This document shows positions 1-6,744 of a stretch of 64,000 nt of DNA, piece by piece. Origin of the DNA: Sphingobacterium arenae (GTDB lineage: Bacteria; Bacteroidota; Bacteroidia; Sphingobacteriales; Sphingobacteriaceae). The notes beneath the pieces were generated by a model. That model saw nothing but the letters and a program-made list of their open reading frames with translations, was not told the origin of the DNA and made no database searches. The stretch lies in contig NZ_JACNYK010000002.1 in assembly GCF_014692505.1 (NCBI RefSeq), positions 1 to 64,000 of the forward strand, given 5' to 3'. Position 1 is the stretch's first letter, and each line of letters starts with the position of its first letter. The position numbers and the translations under genes were made by a program.

Positions 1-49
1 GAATGTCTTTTACAAATGATTCCGTGCTCTTCTTCTTTGATGTTCCCAT
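1..49 (-). CDS. IS3-family transposase OrfA, N-terminus only (partial)
   Basis: Sixteen residues are visible (MGTSKKKSTESFVKDI) before the window edge. Lysine-rich starts followed by a KSTES/T..VKDI-like stretch are common in IS3-family OrfA proteins just before their helix-turn-helix. A strong AAGGAG lies about 20 bases upstream of the ATG. The match rests on a short stretch plus the IS-like terminus beside it, so the family is a reasoned guess. Confidence 0.42.
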   Translation of the reverse strand, partial: MGTSKKKSTESFVKDI

Positions 50-127
50 AATTAAATCTAACGTTTTTGATGAAAACACTCCTTAAGTTTTTAAATTATC
101 GTGTCCACTTTTTGCTGACGATTTACA
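1..127 (-). mobile_element. End of a probable IS3-family insertion sequence
   Basis: Read on the minus strand, the segment entering from about 127 has the look of an IS3-family terminus: a TG-start, then an AAAAAGTGGACACG block, an A/T-rich leader and an AAGGAG ribosome site before an ATG at 49. The outer boundary at about 127 is inferred from the TGT...ACA end rule of the family; the other end and the target duplication lie outside the window. The downstream acyltransferase frame starts abruptly at this point, which fits an insertion. Moderately sure of the family, less of the exact base. Confidence 0.5.
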
Positions 128-148
128 AGTGCGAACCTGCACCGCTAT

Positions 149-967
149 TTGCCCAAGCTTGGCTGGCAAGAGCATAAGACCGTTTATATCAACTGGAAAG
201 ATCATCACCAAAAGAAGCCGCTGGCTGAGTTATTAAATCGGAGAGAGGTCGATGCGCAGGTTCTTGAATCTTTTCAGGAACCATCCGTTATTACCTTGTT
301 TCATTTAGGGGATCATTTGGTCTGGCCGGTAATGTTGGCGCAGAAAGACCTCCATTTTAATGTCGTCCTGGATCGAGCGGTTTACTTGGAGGCTAAAGGG
401 CTGTTGGATCAGCTGTTGATAAAGTTAGCAGCATACGGGCACACGCCGGAACTGCTCTTTAGCGATGATCGCGCGTTACTGCTTAAGATAAGATCTAGGA
501 TAGCAGACGGCCAACACCTGCTGTGTTTTGCCGATGGAGCATCCGGTTCGGGGGCGATCATAAAAGATGAACGATTACCGATTCGTTTCTTGGATGGAAC
601 GCTGTGGCTTAAGAAGGGGATTCCGTTTATCAGCCATTTATTTAGGATGCCGGTGATCTCGCTCATACCAAATAAGATCGGCTCCATCGAACAGTTGCAA
701 CTCTATAAAACCATTTTGCCAGCTGAGCACGAGGATCGGGAACGCTATCTGCTTCGATGTCTACAACAACTATATGGAAGCTTGGAAAAAAAAATAAAAA
801 ATCATCCGTACCTGTGGGAATGCTGGGCATACATGCACCAGAATGGGATGTTAGATAAACCAATTGATAATCAGAATATTAATTGTAAGGTCGCCACAAT
901 TCCGGTATTATGGCAAGATAAAATGGTAGTTTTTGATCGGCTGAATTACACAGTGGGGATGGAATAG
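149..967 (+). CDS. LpxL/HtrB-like acyltransferase homologue, probably 5'-truncated
   Basis: The 272-residue protein shows the layout of the lysophospholipid acyltransferase family that adds acyl chains to lipid A: an HLGDHL segment near residue 52, a central stretch of hydrophobic strands, and a FADGASGSG loop near residue 127. The usual H-x4-[DE] catalytic motif is not seen; HLGDHL has leucine where Asp/Glu should be. In full-length LpxL proteins the catalytic His lies around residue 130, so some 60-80 N-terminal residues seem missing. The frame is open only from 119, has no ATG, and the TTG at 149 is a default start. I infer truncation by the insertion sequence ending near 127. A LytS/LytTR pair follows 60 bp downstream. 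Confidence 0.5.
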   Translation: MPKLGWQEHKTVYINWKDHHQKKPLAELLNRREVDAQVLESFQEPSVITLFHLGDHLVWPVMLAQKDLHFNVVLDRAVYLEAKGLLDQLLIKLAAYGHTPELLFSDDRALLLKIRSRIADGQHLLCFADGASGSGAIIKDERLPIRFLDGTLWLKKGIPFISHLFRMPVISLIPNKIGSIEQLQLYKTILPAEHEDRERYLLRCLQQLYGSLEKKIKNHPYLWECWAYMHQNGMLDKPIDNQNINCKVATIPVLWQDKMVVFDRLNYTVGME

Positions 968-1027
968 TATATTTGTTGTTTTGACATTTATACTGTAAAT
1001 TGGATTTTAAATCACCTAAATCGGCTA

Positions 1028-2134
1028 ATGAATCCAATTTTCATTACTATATATCGTTCCAACGTGTGGGCTTTTCCGATTTTTGCCATTGTCTTATTCG
1101 TGGCTAATTGGCTGATGGGAGCCGAGCCGATTCCGATGAAGCAACTGTTGCTGGTCAGTGCCTTGTTTTTATTGTATTATAGTTGGGTGTATTATATTAT
1201 TTCGAATTTCTGGGTTAAAAATCTAAAGAAGAGAATGGCTGCTACAGCTGCCACACTGTTGCTCGTATTTACGATTGAACCTACGTTAATATTTTTAATA
1301 TACCATTATTTTCCGTCACTGGGTGTGCATATGGATCGCTATATGGACGATCCGGGCTATGAACCCGATACGACAGAGCTTAGGCAACGGTATGGATCAG
1401 CCATAATATTTCTTTGCGTTTTGGTAGTCATAAGGCTTAGCCATAGAGGCTCAAGGGAGAAAAGTGCAGAAGTAAAAAGATCAAACCAGCGGACGAACGG
1501 ATTGGAGAAGGAAATTTCGAATCTAAACAGCTTGTTGAAAGCCCGTAATTTGAATCCACATTTTATGGGGAATTTTGCAGCCCTAGCGTTGGGTAGGGAA
1601 AGGAAGAAACATAATGAGGAAAATATAAAGATGCTCACGATGTTGATCGCGCTCATGAATTACCAATTGCGCATGGATGGCAACCAACAAACGACCCGCT
1701 GGCAAGACGAGTGGGAGCAGATCGAAAGCCTACTGGAAATGGCGTACTATAGGGATCCAAAGTTTGTTTACGAATGGAGTGATAACGATTGCCTGGCAGA
1801 TTTGGAGATGATTATCCCGCACGGCCTATTGCTTATGCCGCTGGAAAACGCCTTGAAGTATGGTGAAAACACGGCAGAATGGCCGTTACGGATGGGATTT
1901 AGTAGAAAGGATGATCGGATACACATTCGTTATACTAATTATTTTGACCCGCTGAAGCGAGACAAAATAGAGTCTACCGGTCAGGGATTTCCCCTCATGG
2001 AGGCACGCTTGGCAGGTGGTTCATGGCCTATTGCAATGCGCCGGCAGGAAGAGGGCGACTGTTTCTGTGTGGATATCGAAATAATAGACAGTATCTCAAA
2101 AACCTATGATGATGAAAAAAAAGCAAAAGTATAA
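1028..2134 (+). CDS. LytS-type sensor histidine kinase
   Basis: A membrane sensor kinase of the His_kinase (LytS/YehU) family, 368 residues. About four membrane helices occupy residues 12-135, with a short loop after the third. The phosphoacceptor motif LNPHFMGN places the histidine at 178; the family usually has NPHFLFN, so MGN is a variant. The C-terminal half is an atypical HATPase with an N-box-like ENALKYGE and a late TGQGFPLMEARL glycine motif. The stop overlaps the next gene's start by 20-30 bases, so kinase and LytTR regulator are co-translated partners. The signal it senses is unknown. Confidence 0.85.
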   Translation: MNPIFITIYRSNVWAFPIFAIVLFVANWLMGAEPIPMKQLLLVSALFLLYYSWVYYIISNFWVKNLKKRMAATAATLLLVFTIEPTLIFLIYHYFPSLGVHMDRYMDDPGYEPDTTELRQRYGSAIIFLCVLVVIRLSHRGSREKSAEVKRSNQRTNGLEKEISNLNSLLKARNLNPHFMGNFAALALGRERKKHNEENIKMLTMLIALMNYQLRMDGNQQTTRWQDEWEQIESLLEMAYYRDPKFVYEWSDNDCLADLEMIIPHGLLLMPLENALKYGENTAEWPLRMGFSRKDDRIHIRYTNYFDPLKRDKIESTGQGFPLMEARLAGGSWPIAMRRQEEGDCFCVDIEIIDSISKTYDDEKKAKV

Positions 2135-2834
2135 CATTCTAATAGTCGACGATGAGTTGGAATCTGTCGGTCATGTGGAGACAACGTTGGCACAGATACC
2201 CTACGTGGAGGTGAAGAAGGAGAGTAATCTTGCTAAGGCTCGGTCGATGCTGGACAACGGTGGTGTGGATATCCTTTTTCTGGATCTGATGATGCCAGAA
2301 GCGGACGGCTTTACTTTTTTAGGGTTTTTGAATGACCTTCCAGCTACGGTGATGTGCTCCGGCCGGGAAATACCGGGCACAACAGCTTTTGACAACGATG
2401 TGGTCGATTGTATCAGCAAACTCGCCTCCATAAAAAGGGTGCAACGCGCAGTGGATAAGGCGATAAAGAAATTCCACGAGCAGGAAGCTGAAAGGGAATA
2501 TGTCAAAGCAGTCATCACGCTCAGGCGGGTGCGCGGCAACAAAAGAGTGGAAGTCAACTGGCAAATGATCGAACATGTTTCGATTACGGCTGATATATTG
2601 ACCGTATATAATATGGACAAAAAGAAAGAACAGTACTATTGTACGCTATTAGCTTTTCTGGAAAAGGTGCCGTCACACGAATTTCTACAGATTCACCGGA
2701 ATGCTGCCGTGAAGATATCGGCTATACGTAGCAAACGCTGGAAAACTTTAACACTCACTAGCTTCGCTAAAGTATCGATAGGGGGCAACTACGAAAAAGA
2801 GGTAAAAAAGATTGTAGAGCAATTGGAGTGTTAA
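2106..2834 (+). CDS. LytTR-family response regulator
   Basis: A two-domain transcription regulator of 242 residues. The N-terminal receiver has the acidic pair at residues 15-16 and the phospho-acceptor Asp60 in FLDLMMPEADG. The C-terminal LytTR DNA-binding domain (about residues 140-240) shows the typical EFLQIHRNAAVK and a final GGNYEKEVKK helix. Three in-frame ATGs at 2106, 2109 and 2112 are possible starts, all inside the end of the kinase gene. It is the cognate regulator of the LytS-type kinase. No clear LytTR repeat site was found nearby, so its target is unknown. Confidence 0.9.
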   Translation: MMMKKKQKYNILIVDDELESVGHVETTLAQIPYVEVKKESNLAKARSMLDNGGVDILFLDLMMPEADGFTFLGFLNDLPATVMCSGREIPGTTAFDNDVVDCISKLASIKRVQRAVDKAIKKFHEQEAEREYVKAVITLRRVRGNKRVEVNWQMIEHVSITADILTVYNMDKKKEQYYCTLLAFLEKVPSHEFLQIHRNAAVKISAIRSKRWKTLTLTSFAKVSIGGNYEKEVKKIVEQLEC

Positions 2835-2882
2835 CACCTAATTTATAAAATTAGCTAATTTAAACCATGCTGCCGATCTACT

Positions 2883-3233
2883 ATGAGAAGAACCTTAATG
2901 GCTATATGCCGTTATCTGATACGTATTATCCGTTTGTTGCATGAATTAAAGTTTCAGATTACCCATCAGGAAACAGAGAACAGGCGCGTGCTGTCCGCTC
3001 TCCGAGAGGAATACGCTGACCTAAAACAACAGCTATCGAATCAAGTGGAGCAGGAAACCGTATACCGTGATGCGGAGTATGCCATCGAATTCATCGGTAT
3101 CAGCGAAAGCACACTTGCCCGCCACCAGCGTAAAGGGCAGCTTGTTGTGGCGAAGATTGACAGAGGGAAGCGCTATTTCAGGCAGCAGGATCTAGAACGT
3201 TTCAAAAAAGACTATTGGAACTTGCCCGATTAA
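2883..3233 (+). CDS. Helix-turn-helix (MerR/excisionase-like) DNA-binding protein
   Basis: A 116-residue protein. Residues 1-60 are basic then strongly helical with glutamine and glutamate runs, probably a coiled coil for dimerisation. Residues 63-116 form a winged-helix of the HTH_17/excisionase type: YAIEFIGISESTLARHQRKG followed by the RGKRYFRQQDLERFK wing. Such proteins bind DNA as small regulators or in mobile elements. It precedes a repeat-rich non-coding segment and the DUF6266 cassette, so it may regulate or mark that element. Function beyond DNA binding is not known. Confidence 0.7.
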   Translation: MRRTLMAICRYLIRIIRLLHELKFQITHQETENRRVLSALREEYADLKQQLSNQVEQETVYRDAEYAIEFIGISESTLARHQRKGQLVVAKIDRGKRYFRQQDLERFKKDYWNLPD

Positions 3234-3635
3234 CCGCTCTTTCTATACCTGCTTCACACCTCCTTTATACCTGCTTCGCCTTTTTACCGTGTTTTTTACG
3301 AGAATTTACCGTGAATTTACCGGGGAAACCTCGGTAAATCCCCGTTGGCTACACGGTAAATTCCCGGTACATGGGCGAATAGTGTCCGAATAGAGGATGA
3401 GGGCGATCCGAACCGGAAACGAAGCCAATACCGATACTTTTTAATTCCCTTGCAAAACACATCCTGTCAGTATCCGGTCAATCCAACGGAATCCTCCTGT
3501 CAATACCCTGTCAACCGTGTTCCAGCGCTTGTTTTGTGCCCAGTGTACACTGTATGTTTGTTGCTGTAAGCCCCATATACCGGTATGCGAAAAGGCGTTA
3601 CATATGGTTTAACATTTTAATTTTTTTTTTCAATT
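3234..3635. repeat. Repeat-rich non-coding segment
   Basis: 402 bases without a credible gene. It holds two copies of TATACCTGCTTC (about 3244-3277), then five copies of TTTACCG or its complement CGGTAAA within about 80 bases (3281-3360). Two of these form the inverted repeat ATTTACCG...CGGTAAAT. Further on, CCTGTCA occurs three times between about 3460 and 3515. A long T run (about 3618-3630) lies just before the DUF6266 start. The packing resembles iterons or clustered operators, but the role is unknown. Confidence 0.55.
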
Positions 3636-4280
3636 ATGGGAACGATTAGAAGAGGAGCAAATGGAGGATTCAGCGGCAAAGCTGGATCGGTAATCGGCAG
3701 CAGCTGGAAAAGTATCGACTACATCAAAGGGCTGCCAAAGAAACGGACGAAACCGATGTCTGAAGATCAACGCATTCAACAGGCGCGCTTTGGGGTGTTG
3801 ACCCGTTTCTTGATGCCGTTGACACCGATGGTACGCATTGGATATAGTCAGATTCAATCGGATCGGGCCACCCCGATGAATGTGGCCGTCCAGCAAAACA
3901 TGGATCGGGCCATTATCGGAACCTATCCGGATTTTTCGCTCGACTATGCCGCTATTCGTATCAGCGAAGGTCGTTTATTAGGCGGAGGTACGGTATCGGC
4001 CGTGGTCGAGACCGGTGTACTCACCGTGAATTGGAGCACGGAGGTTAACGACTTGATGGATTCCAATGCGGACGATCTGGTGTACATCGTGCTGTTTCAG
4101 CCGGAGATTGACGAGTTCATGTCCACACCGACACGCCCCACGAGAGGAGATGGGGAAGTAGACATCATGATCCCCGATCACTTTTTGGGCGGGAATGGCC
4201 ATGTCTGGATTTTTTTCTCCGACCGAAAGGCTAAGCGTGTATCGCGGAGTTCATACTTAGGTGAATTCGATCTGCAATAG
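3636..4280 (+). CDS. DUF6266 family protein
   Basis: A 214-residue protein with the hallmark start of DUF6266: MGTIRRGANGGFSGKAGSVI followed by SSWK, a Y-I-x-LP segment and an LT-x-FL-x-P helix. The C-terminal half (residues 120-205) is rich in beta strands, with TVNWS and a DDLVYIVLF strand, suggesting an Ig-like sandwich. No signal peptide or membrane segment is seen. The family is common in Sphingobacteriaceae and has no known function to my knowledge. It lies upstream of a second, divergent copy and a lysis-like gene trio, which hints at a phage-like or secreted structural role; that is inference. Confidence 0.85.
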   Translation: MGTIRRGANGGFSGKAGSVIGSSWKSIDYIKGLPKKRTKPMSEDQRIQQARFGVLTRFLMPLTPMVRIGYSQIQSDRATPMNVAVQQNMDRAIIGTYPDFSLDYAAIRISEGRLLGGGTVSAVVETGVLTVNWSTEVNDLMDSNADDLVYIVLFQPEIDEFMSTPTRPTRGDGEVDIMIPDHFLGGNGHVWIFFSDRKAKRVSRSSYLGEFDLQ

Positions 4281-4290
4281 ACCTGCAGGT

Positions 4291-4324
4291 GAAGGGGCAG
4301 TGAGATGCTGCCTCTTCCTTTAAA
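4291..4324 (+). terminator. Hairpin between the two DUF6266 genes
   Basis: GAAGGGGCAG (4291-4300) pairs with CTGCCTCTTC (4308-4317) with one G-U. No T tract follows, so this is more likely an attenuator or mRNA-stability hairpin than a strong terminator. Confidence 0.35.
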
Positions 4325-4352
4325 GAATTTAAAACTTAAAAGATAATACAAT

Positions 4353-4907
4353 ATGATTGTACATAATGGAATATCCTCATTAATGGATGGACGGACAGTA
4401 GCCAGGCTACGGTTCCGATATGCTTCGAAATTTTTGGCTCCTTTGGCGGCACTGATAAAACAGGGGCTTGCCTCCTCGAGGAAGGGCGAGACACCTATGG
4501 GAAGAGCGATGTCGCATATATTGACCAGCTGTTTTGCTGGCGAATTCCCCGGTTTGGAAATTGATCCCGGCAAGGTAAAGCTAAGTGATGGCAACTTAGC
4601 AAATCCCACGGATGTGGAGATGTCCCGTCAGGGGGATACGATAATCATTTCTTGGCCCACGGAGATTTTGAATCATTTCAATGCCTATGATGACGATCTT
4701 ATCATCGTCTGTGCATATGGCATCGCAATCCGTTCGGCTGTGCTCCAAAAGGGTGAAGTGATGCGGAAAGATGGCCGTGCCGTGGTTGTCTTGACAGACG
4801 ACCTGGGGGCCGAAACGGTACACCTCTATTTGATGGCACACACCCGGGATAAAAAGCGGTTTTCGCGCAATATGTATCTCGGCGCATCGACGGCAAATAA
4901 GGAATAG
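4353..4907 (+). CDS. DUF6266-like protein, divergent second copy
   Basis: A 184-residue paralogue of the preceding gene. It lacks the GGFSGK-type start and begins MIVHNGISSLMDGRTVARLR, but keeps the family's helical middle (FLAPLAALIKQG, then ILTSCF) and the beta-rich C-terminus with ISWPTEI, a DDDLIIVCAYG strand and an RFSRNMYLG ending. The latter parallels RVSRSSYLG in the first copy. It sits 72 bases downstream of that copy and 19 bases before the membrane-protein gene. The pair may form a hetero-oligomer, though nothing shows this directly. Function unknown. Confidence 0.7.
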   Translation: MIVHNGISSLMDGRTVARLRFRYASKFLAPLAALIKQGLASSRKGETPMGRAMSHILTSCFAGEFPGLEIDPGKVKLSDGNLANPTDVEMSRQGDTIIISWPTEILNHFNAYDDDLIIVCAYGIAIRSAVLQKGEVMRKDGRAVVVLTDDLGAETVHLYLMAHTRDKKRFSRNMYLGASTANKE

Positions 4908-4926
4908 GGTACAACAGAATAATGAC

Positions 4927-5313
4927 ATGAAAACATTAGAAACAAATATCACCTGGCTTATCGAGGATATGGCAGGAGAACTATCAGGAAAACACAAACT
5001 GGGCATTGCGGTGATTTTATTGTGTGCACTTTTTCTCTTCATCGGAACGATCTTACAGATTATCGACCCCACGGCAGGTGTGCTGGATATCGGTATTTTA
5101 TCGATAGGCATTTTCGGTTTGCTAATGGGGTTGTCTGCTATTTTTTGCAGCCTCTGGTTGCAGGAAATCCTCTGGCAGCCGTTTAAAACCTTCCGCAAAG
5201 AGTTTAATTACCATTTTAATCAATTGACATCATGGCAACAATGTATTATCTATTTCTCTGTCTTGTTCTTATCGCTATATGCGATACTGTGGACGCTGTC
5301 CATCATCCTGTAG
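4927..5313 (+). CDS. Small three-helix membrane protein, holin-like
   Basis: 128 residues with three hydrophobic segments: about residues 26-46 (AVILLCALFLFIGTILQII), 53-77 and 106-127. The soluble loop between the last two carries charged and aromatic residues (WQPFKTFRKEF). Size, three helices and position directly before a peptidoglycan hydrolase fit a class I holin, which would open the inner membrane. There is no sequence family I can name, so the role is inferred from context. Its last 82 bases overlap the hydrolase gene in another frame. Confidence 0.55.
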   Translation: MKTLETNITWLIEDMAGELSGKHKLGIAVILLCALFLFIGTILQIIDPTAGVLDIGILSIGIFGLLMGLSAIFCSLWLQEILWQPFKTFRKEFNYHFNQLTSWQQCIIYFSVLFLSLYAILWTLSIIL

Positions 5314-5771
5314 GCATCAGGCAAAAAATAATCCATATCGCCTCGGGTGAAATTGGTGTGCGAGAGGCTACTGGCAGGAATGATGGGAAAAGGGTAGCGG
5401 AGTACCTTCGGTACACTGGCTTGGGCAAAGGCTACGCCTGGTGTAGCGCATTCGTATCGTGGTGCTATGGGCAGGCCGGTCTTGATGAACCACGAAACCC
5501 ATGGAGCCCGGCGCTGTTTCCGAATGCCCGGACGTATTGTAGGAGCGACGCTTGCCGTCGTTCCCCTACGTTGATGCGGATAAACCCTGCTGATATCTTT
5601 GGCATTTATGGGCAAAGTGTCCGGCGGATCAACCACGTCGGTCTGGTAAAAGAGGTACAGGGCAAATACCTCATCACAATCGAAGGCAACAGCAATAATC
5701 GGGTGGAATCTAAACGACGGCATCTAGCTACGATATACGCTTTGGCAGATTGGGTTGGAGGTGGGAGATGA
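5232..5771 (+). CDS. CHAP/TIGR02594-type peptidoglycan hydrolase
   Basis: A cell-wall amidase or endopeptidase of 179 residues. A signal peptide or membrane anchor (MYYLFLCLVLIAICDTVDA) precedes the catalytic domain, which starts near IIHIASGEIGV. The nucleophile Cys lies in YAWCSAFVSWCYG, the His in RINHVGLVKEV and a polar residue in IEGNSN. Between them an unusual cysteine/arginine-rich insert (CRSDACRR) is coded by a REP-like hairpin. Starts at 5232 or 5241 are both possible. The gene overlaps the holin-like gene by 82 bases and the lipoprotein gene by 4 (ATGA), a tight lysis-cassette arrangement. Confidence 0.8.
   Translation: MATMYYLFLCLVLIAICDTVDAVHHPVGIRQKIIHIASGEIGVREATGRNDGKRVAEYLRYTGLGKGYAWCSAFVSWCYGQAGLDEPRNPWSPALFPNARTYCRSDACRRSPTLMRINPADIFGIYGQSVRRINHVGLVKEVQGKYLITIEGNSNNRVESKRRHLATIYALADWVGGGR
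5539..5569. repeat. REP-like palindrome inside the hydrolase gene
   Basis: GTAGGAGCGACG (5539-5550), loop CTTGC, then CGTCGTTCCCCTAC. The arms are complementary apart from small mismatches, as in GTAGGAGCGAC-type repetitive extragenic palindromes. It lies inside an open frame and is translated as a Cys/Arg-rich insert. No second copy was seen in the window. Confidence 0.55.
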
Positions 5772-6175
5772 AAAAGCTGGCGACTGTACACGCGATAGCG
5801 TCCTTGACGTTATTATTAACATCATCGTGCTATACGATGCGTAAACGAATGGACAGCGCGGAGCAACATGGATTGGCCTATACACATACGGCTTTCGCCT
5901 CGGATAGTACGTTTCGGTACTGGTACTTCGCTTCCGATTCCGCTTTTTCTTATCATCCCGATAGCGGGCTGCGCACGCTTTCCGGCCGTTTATTGGGTTG
6001 GGAGCTGAGCGTTAATCATCAATCAGAGGAGCATACCGTAGATAGCACCAGCAATTTCCAATATAGCGAAAAGAAGTTAATTCGAGATAGTCCCGGCATC
6101 TGGCCAATAATTCGTTTTATCGCCGTTTTGCTTGCCGTTGCACTTATTTTAGCGCGCTATTTCTGGGGAAAATGA
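5768..6175 (+). CDS. Lipoprotein with C-terminal membrane anchor, u-spanin-like
   Basis: 135 residues when started at the ATG of 5768, whose ATGA overlaps the stop of the hydrolase gene. The N-terminus is a lipoprotein-type signal ending LLLTSSC. A polar, Ser/Asp-rich middle follows, with a partly repeated ASDSTF/ASDSAF unit. The C-terminus has one strong membrane helix (IRFIAVLLAVALILARYF) and a short basic tail. Outer-membrane lipid anchor plus inner-membrane C-terminal helix is the layout of unimolecular spanins such as T1 gp11, which fuse the two membranes during lysis. The lipobox has Thr at -3, so lipidation is not certain. An ATG at 5750 would add six residues. Confidence 0.55.
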   Translation: MKKLATVHAIASLTLLLTSSCYTMRKRMDSAEQHGLAYTHTAFASDSTFRYWYFASDSAFSYHPDSGLRTLSGRLLGWELSVNHQSEEHTVDSTSNFQYSEKKLIRDSPGIWPIIRFIAVLLAVALILARYFWGK

Positions 6176-6338
6176 TGTGTACGAGAAAAGTAACAACTTT
6201 GGTATCGGTACTTTCGGACGTTACTATTTTCTAGAAGTAGGTTCACGTTTCAAAACTTATGCTGAACTAGGTGCAGGTTACAACCAAATAATTGGTAAAG
6301 TGGCGACACTCCGTTGGGTTTTGGAAAGGTATTTGTGA
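6174..6338 (+). pseudogene. Outer-membrane beta-barrel protein remnant
   Basis: About 54 codons are open and read as the C-terminal strands of a porin-like barrel: SNNFGIGTFGRYYF, then LGAGYNQ. There is no start codon or N-terminal domain, and the last codons drift off before the TGA at 6336. This is best read as a decayed fragment of an OMP_b-brl-type gene, left at the right edge of the accessory region. Confidence 0.5.
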
Positions 6339-6372
6339 CCAAAAGTTTATTTTAAAGATAAAATAAGGGAAT

Positions 6373-6741
6373 ATGGAAGTTTTGGAATTTGAAAAACGGT
6401 ATTGGAAAGCCATGGAACAGCGCGATATCGACACGGTTAAAAATCTTACCCGCTTTCCTTGTATTATTACCGGGAAAACGGGCGTACGAAAAGTGGATGA
6501 AACTGAATTTCACAAGAATTTCGAATCTAGCAAAGACATGCAGATGAAGGTTCTTGATATTTCGGATATCACGTCGCAAGCAATCAATGAAACGACGACT
6601 ATTATTGCTTACATCGTTCAATTGGAATATGTCGTCGACGGACAGGCATCAACATTTCGCTGCGCATGTGCATCAACATGGGTAAAGGAAAATGATCAGT
6701 GGCTTTGCGCCATGCATACAGAATCCGATTTAGAGAAGTAA
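6373..6741 (+). CDS. DUF4440/SnoaL-like (NTF2-fold) protein
   Basis: 122 residues with the cone-shaped NTF2 fold signature: an N-terminal helix FEKRYWKAMEQRDIDTVKNL, then PCIITG, long strands, and the closing STWVKENDQWLCAMHTES. Members are small ligand-binding or isomerase-like proteins, and many have no known substrate. It ends three bases from the stop of the convergent sigma-factor gene. No signal peptide is seen, so it is cytoplasmic. Confidence 0.75.
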   Translation: MEVLEFEKRYWKAMEQRDIDTVKNLTRFPCIITGKTGVRKVDETEFHKNFESSKDMQMKVLDISDITSQAINETTTIIAYIVQLEYVVDGQASTFRCACASTWVKENDQWLCAMHTESDLEK

Positions 6742-6744
6742 AAT

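Noticed and set aside
70..177. A 36-codon frame starting MKTLLKFLNYR that could be a leader peptide or the lost start of the acyltransferase
   Set aside because: Its first half lies within the IS-like terminus and it is in another frame than the acyltransferase; best explained by chance.
3234..3635. A CRISPR array
   Set aside because: The repeats are 7-12 bases, irregularly spaced and partly inverted; there are no uniform spacers or cas genes.
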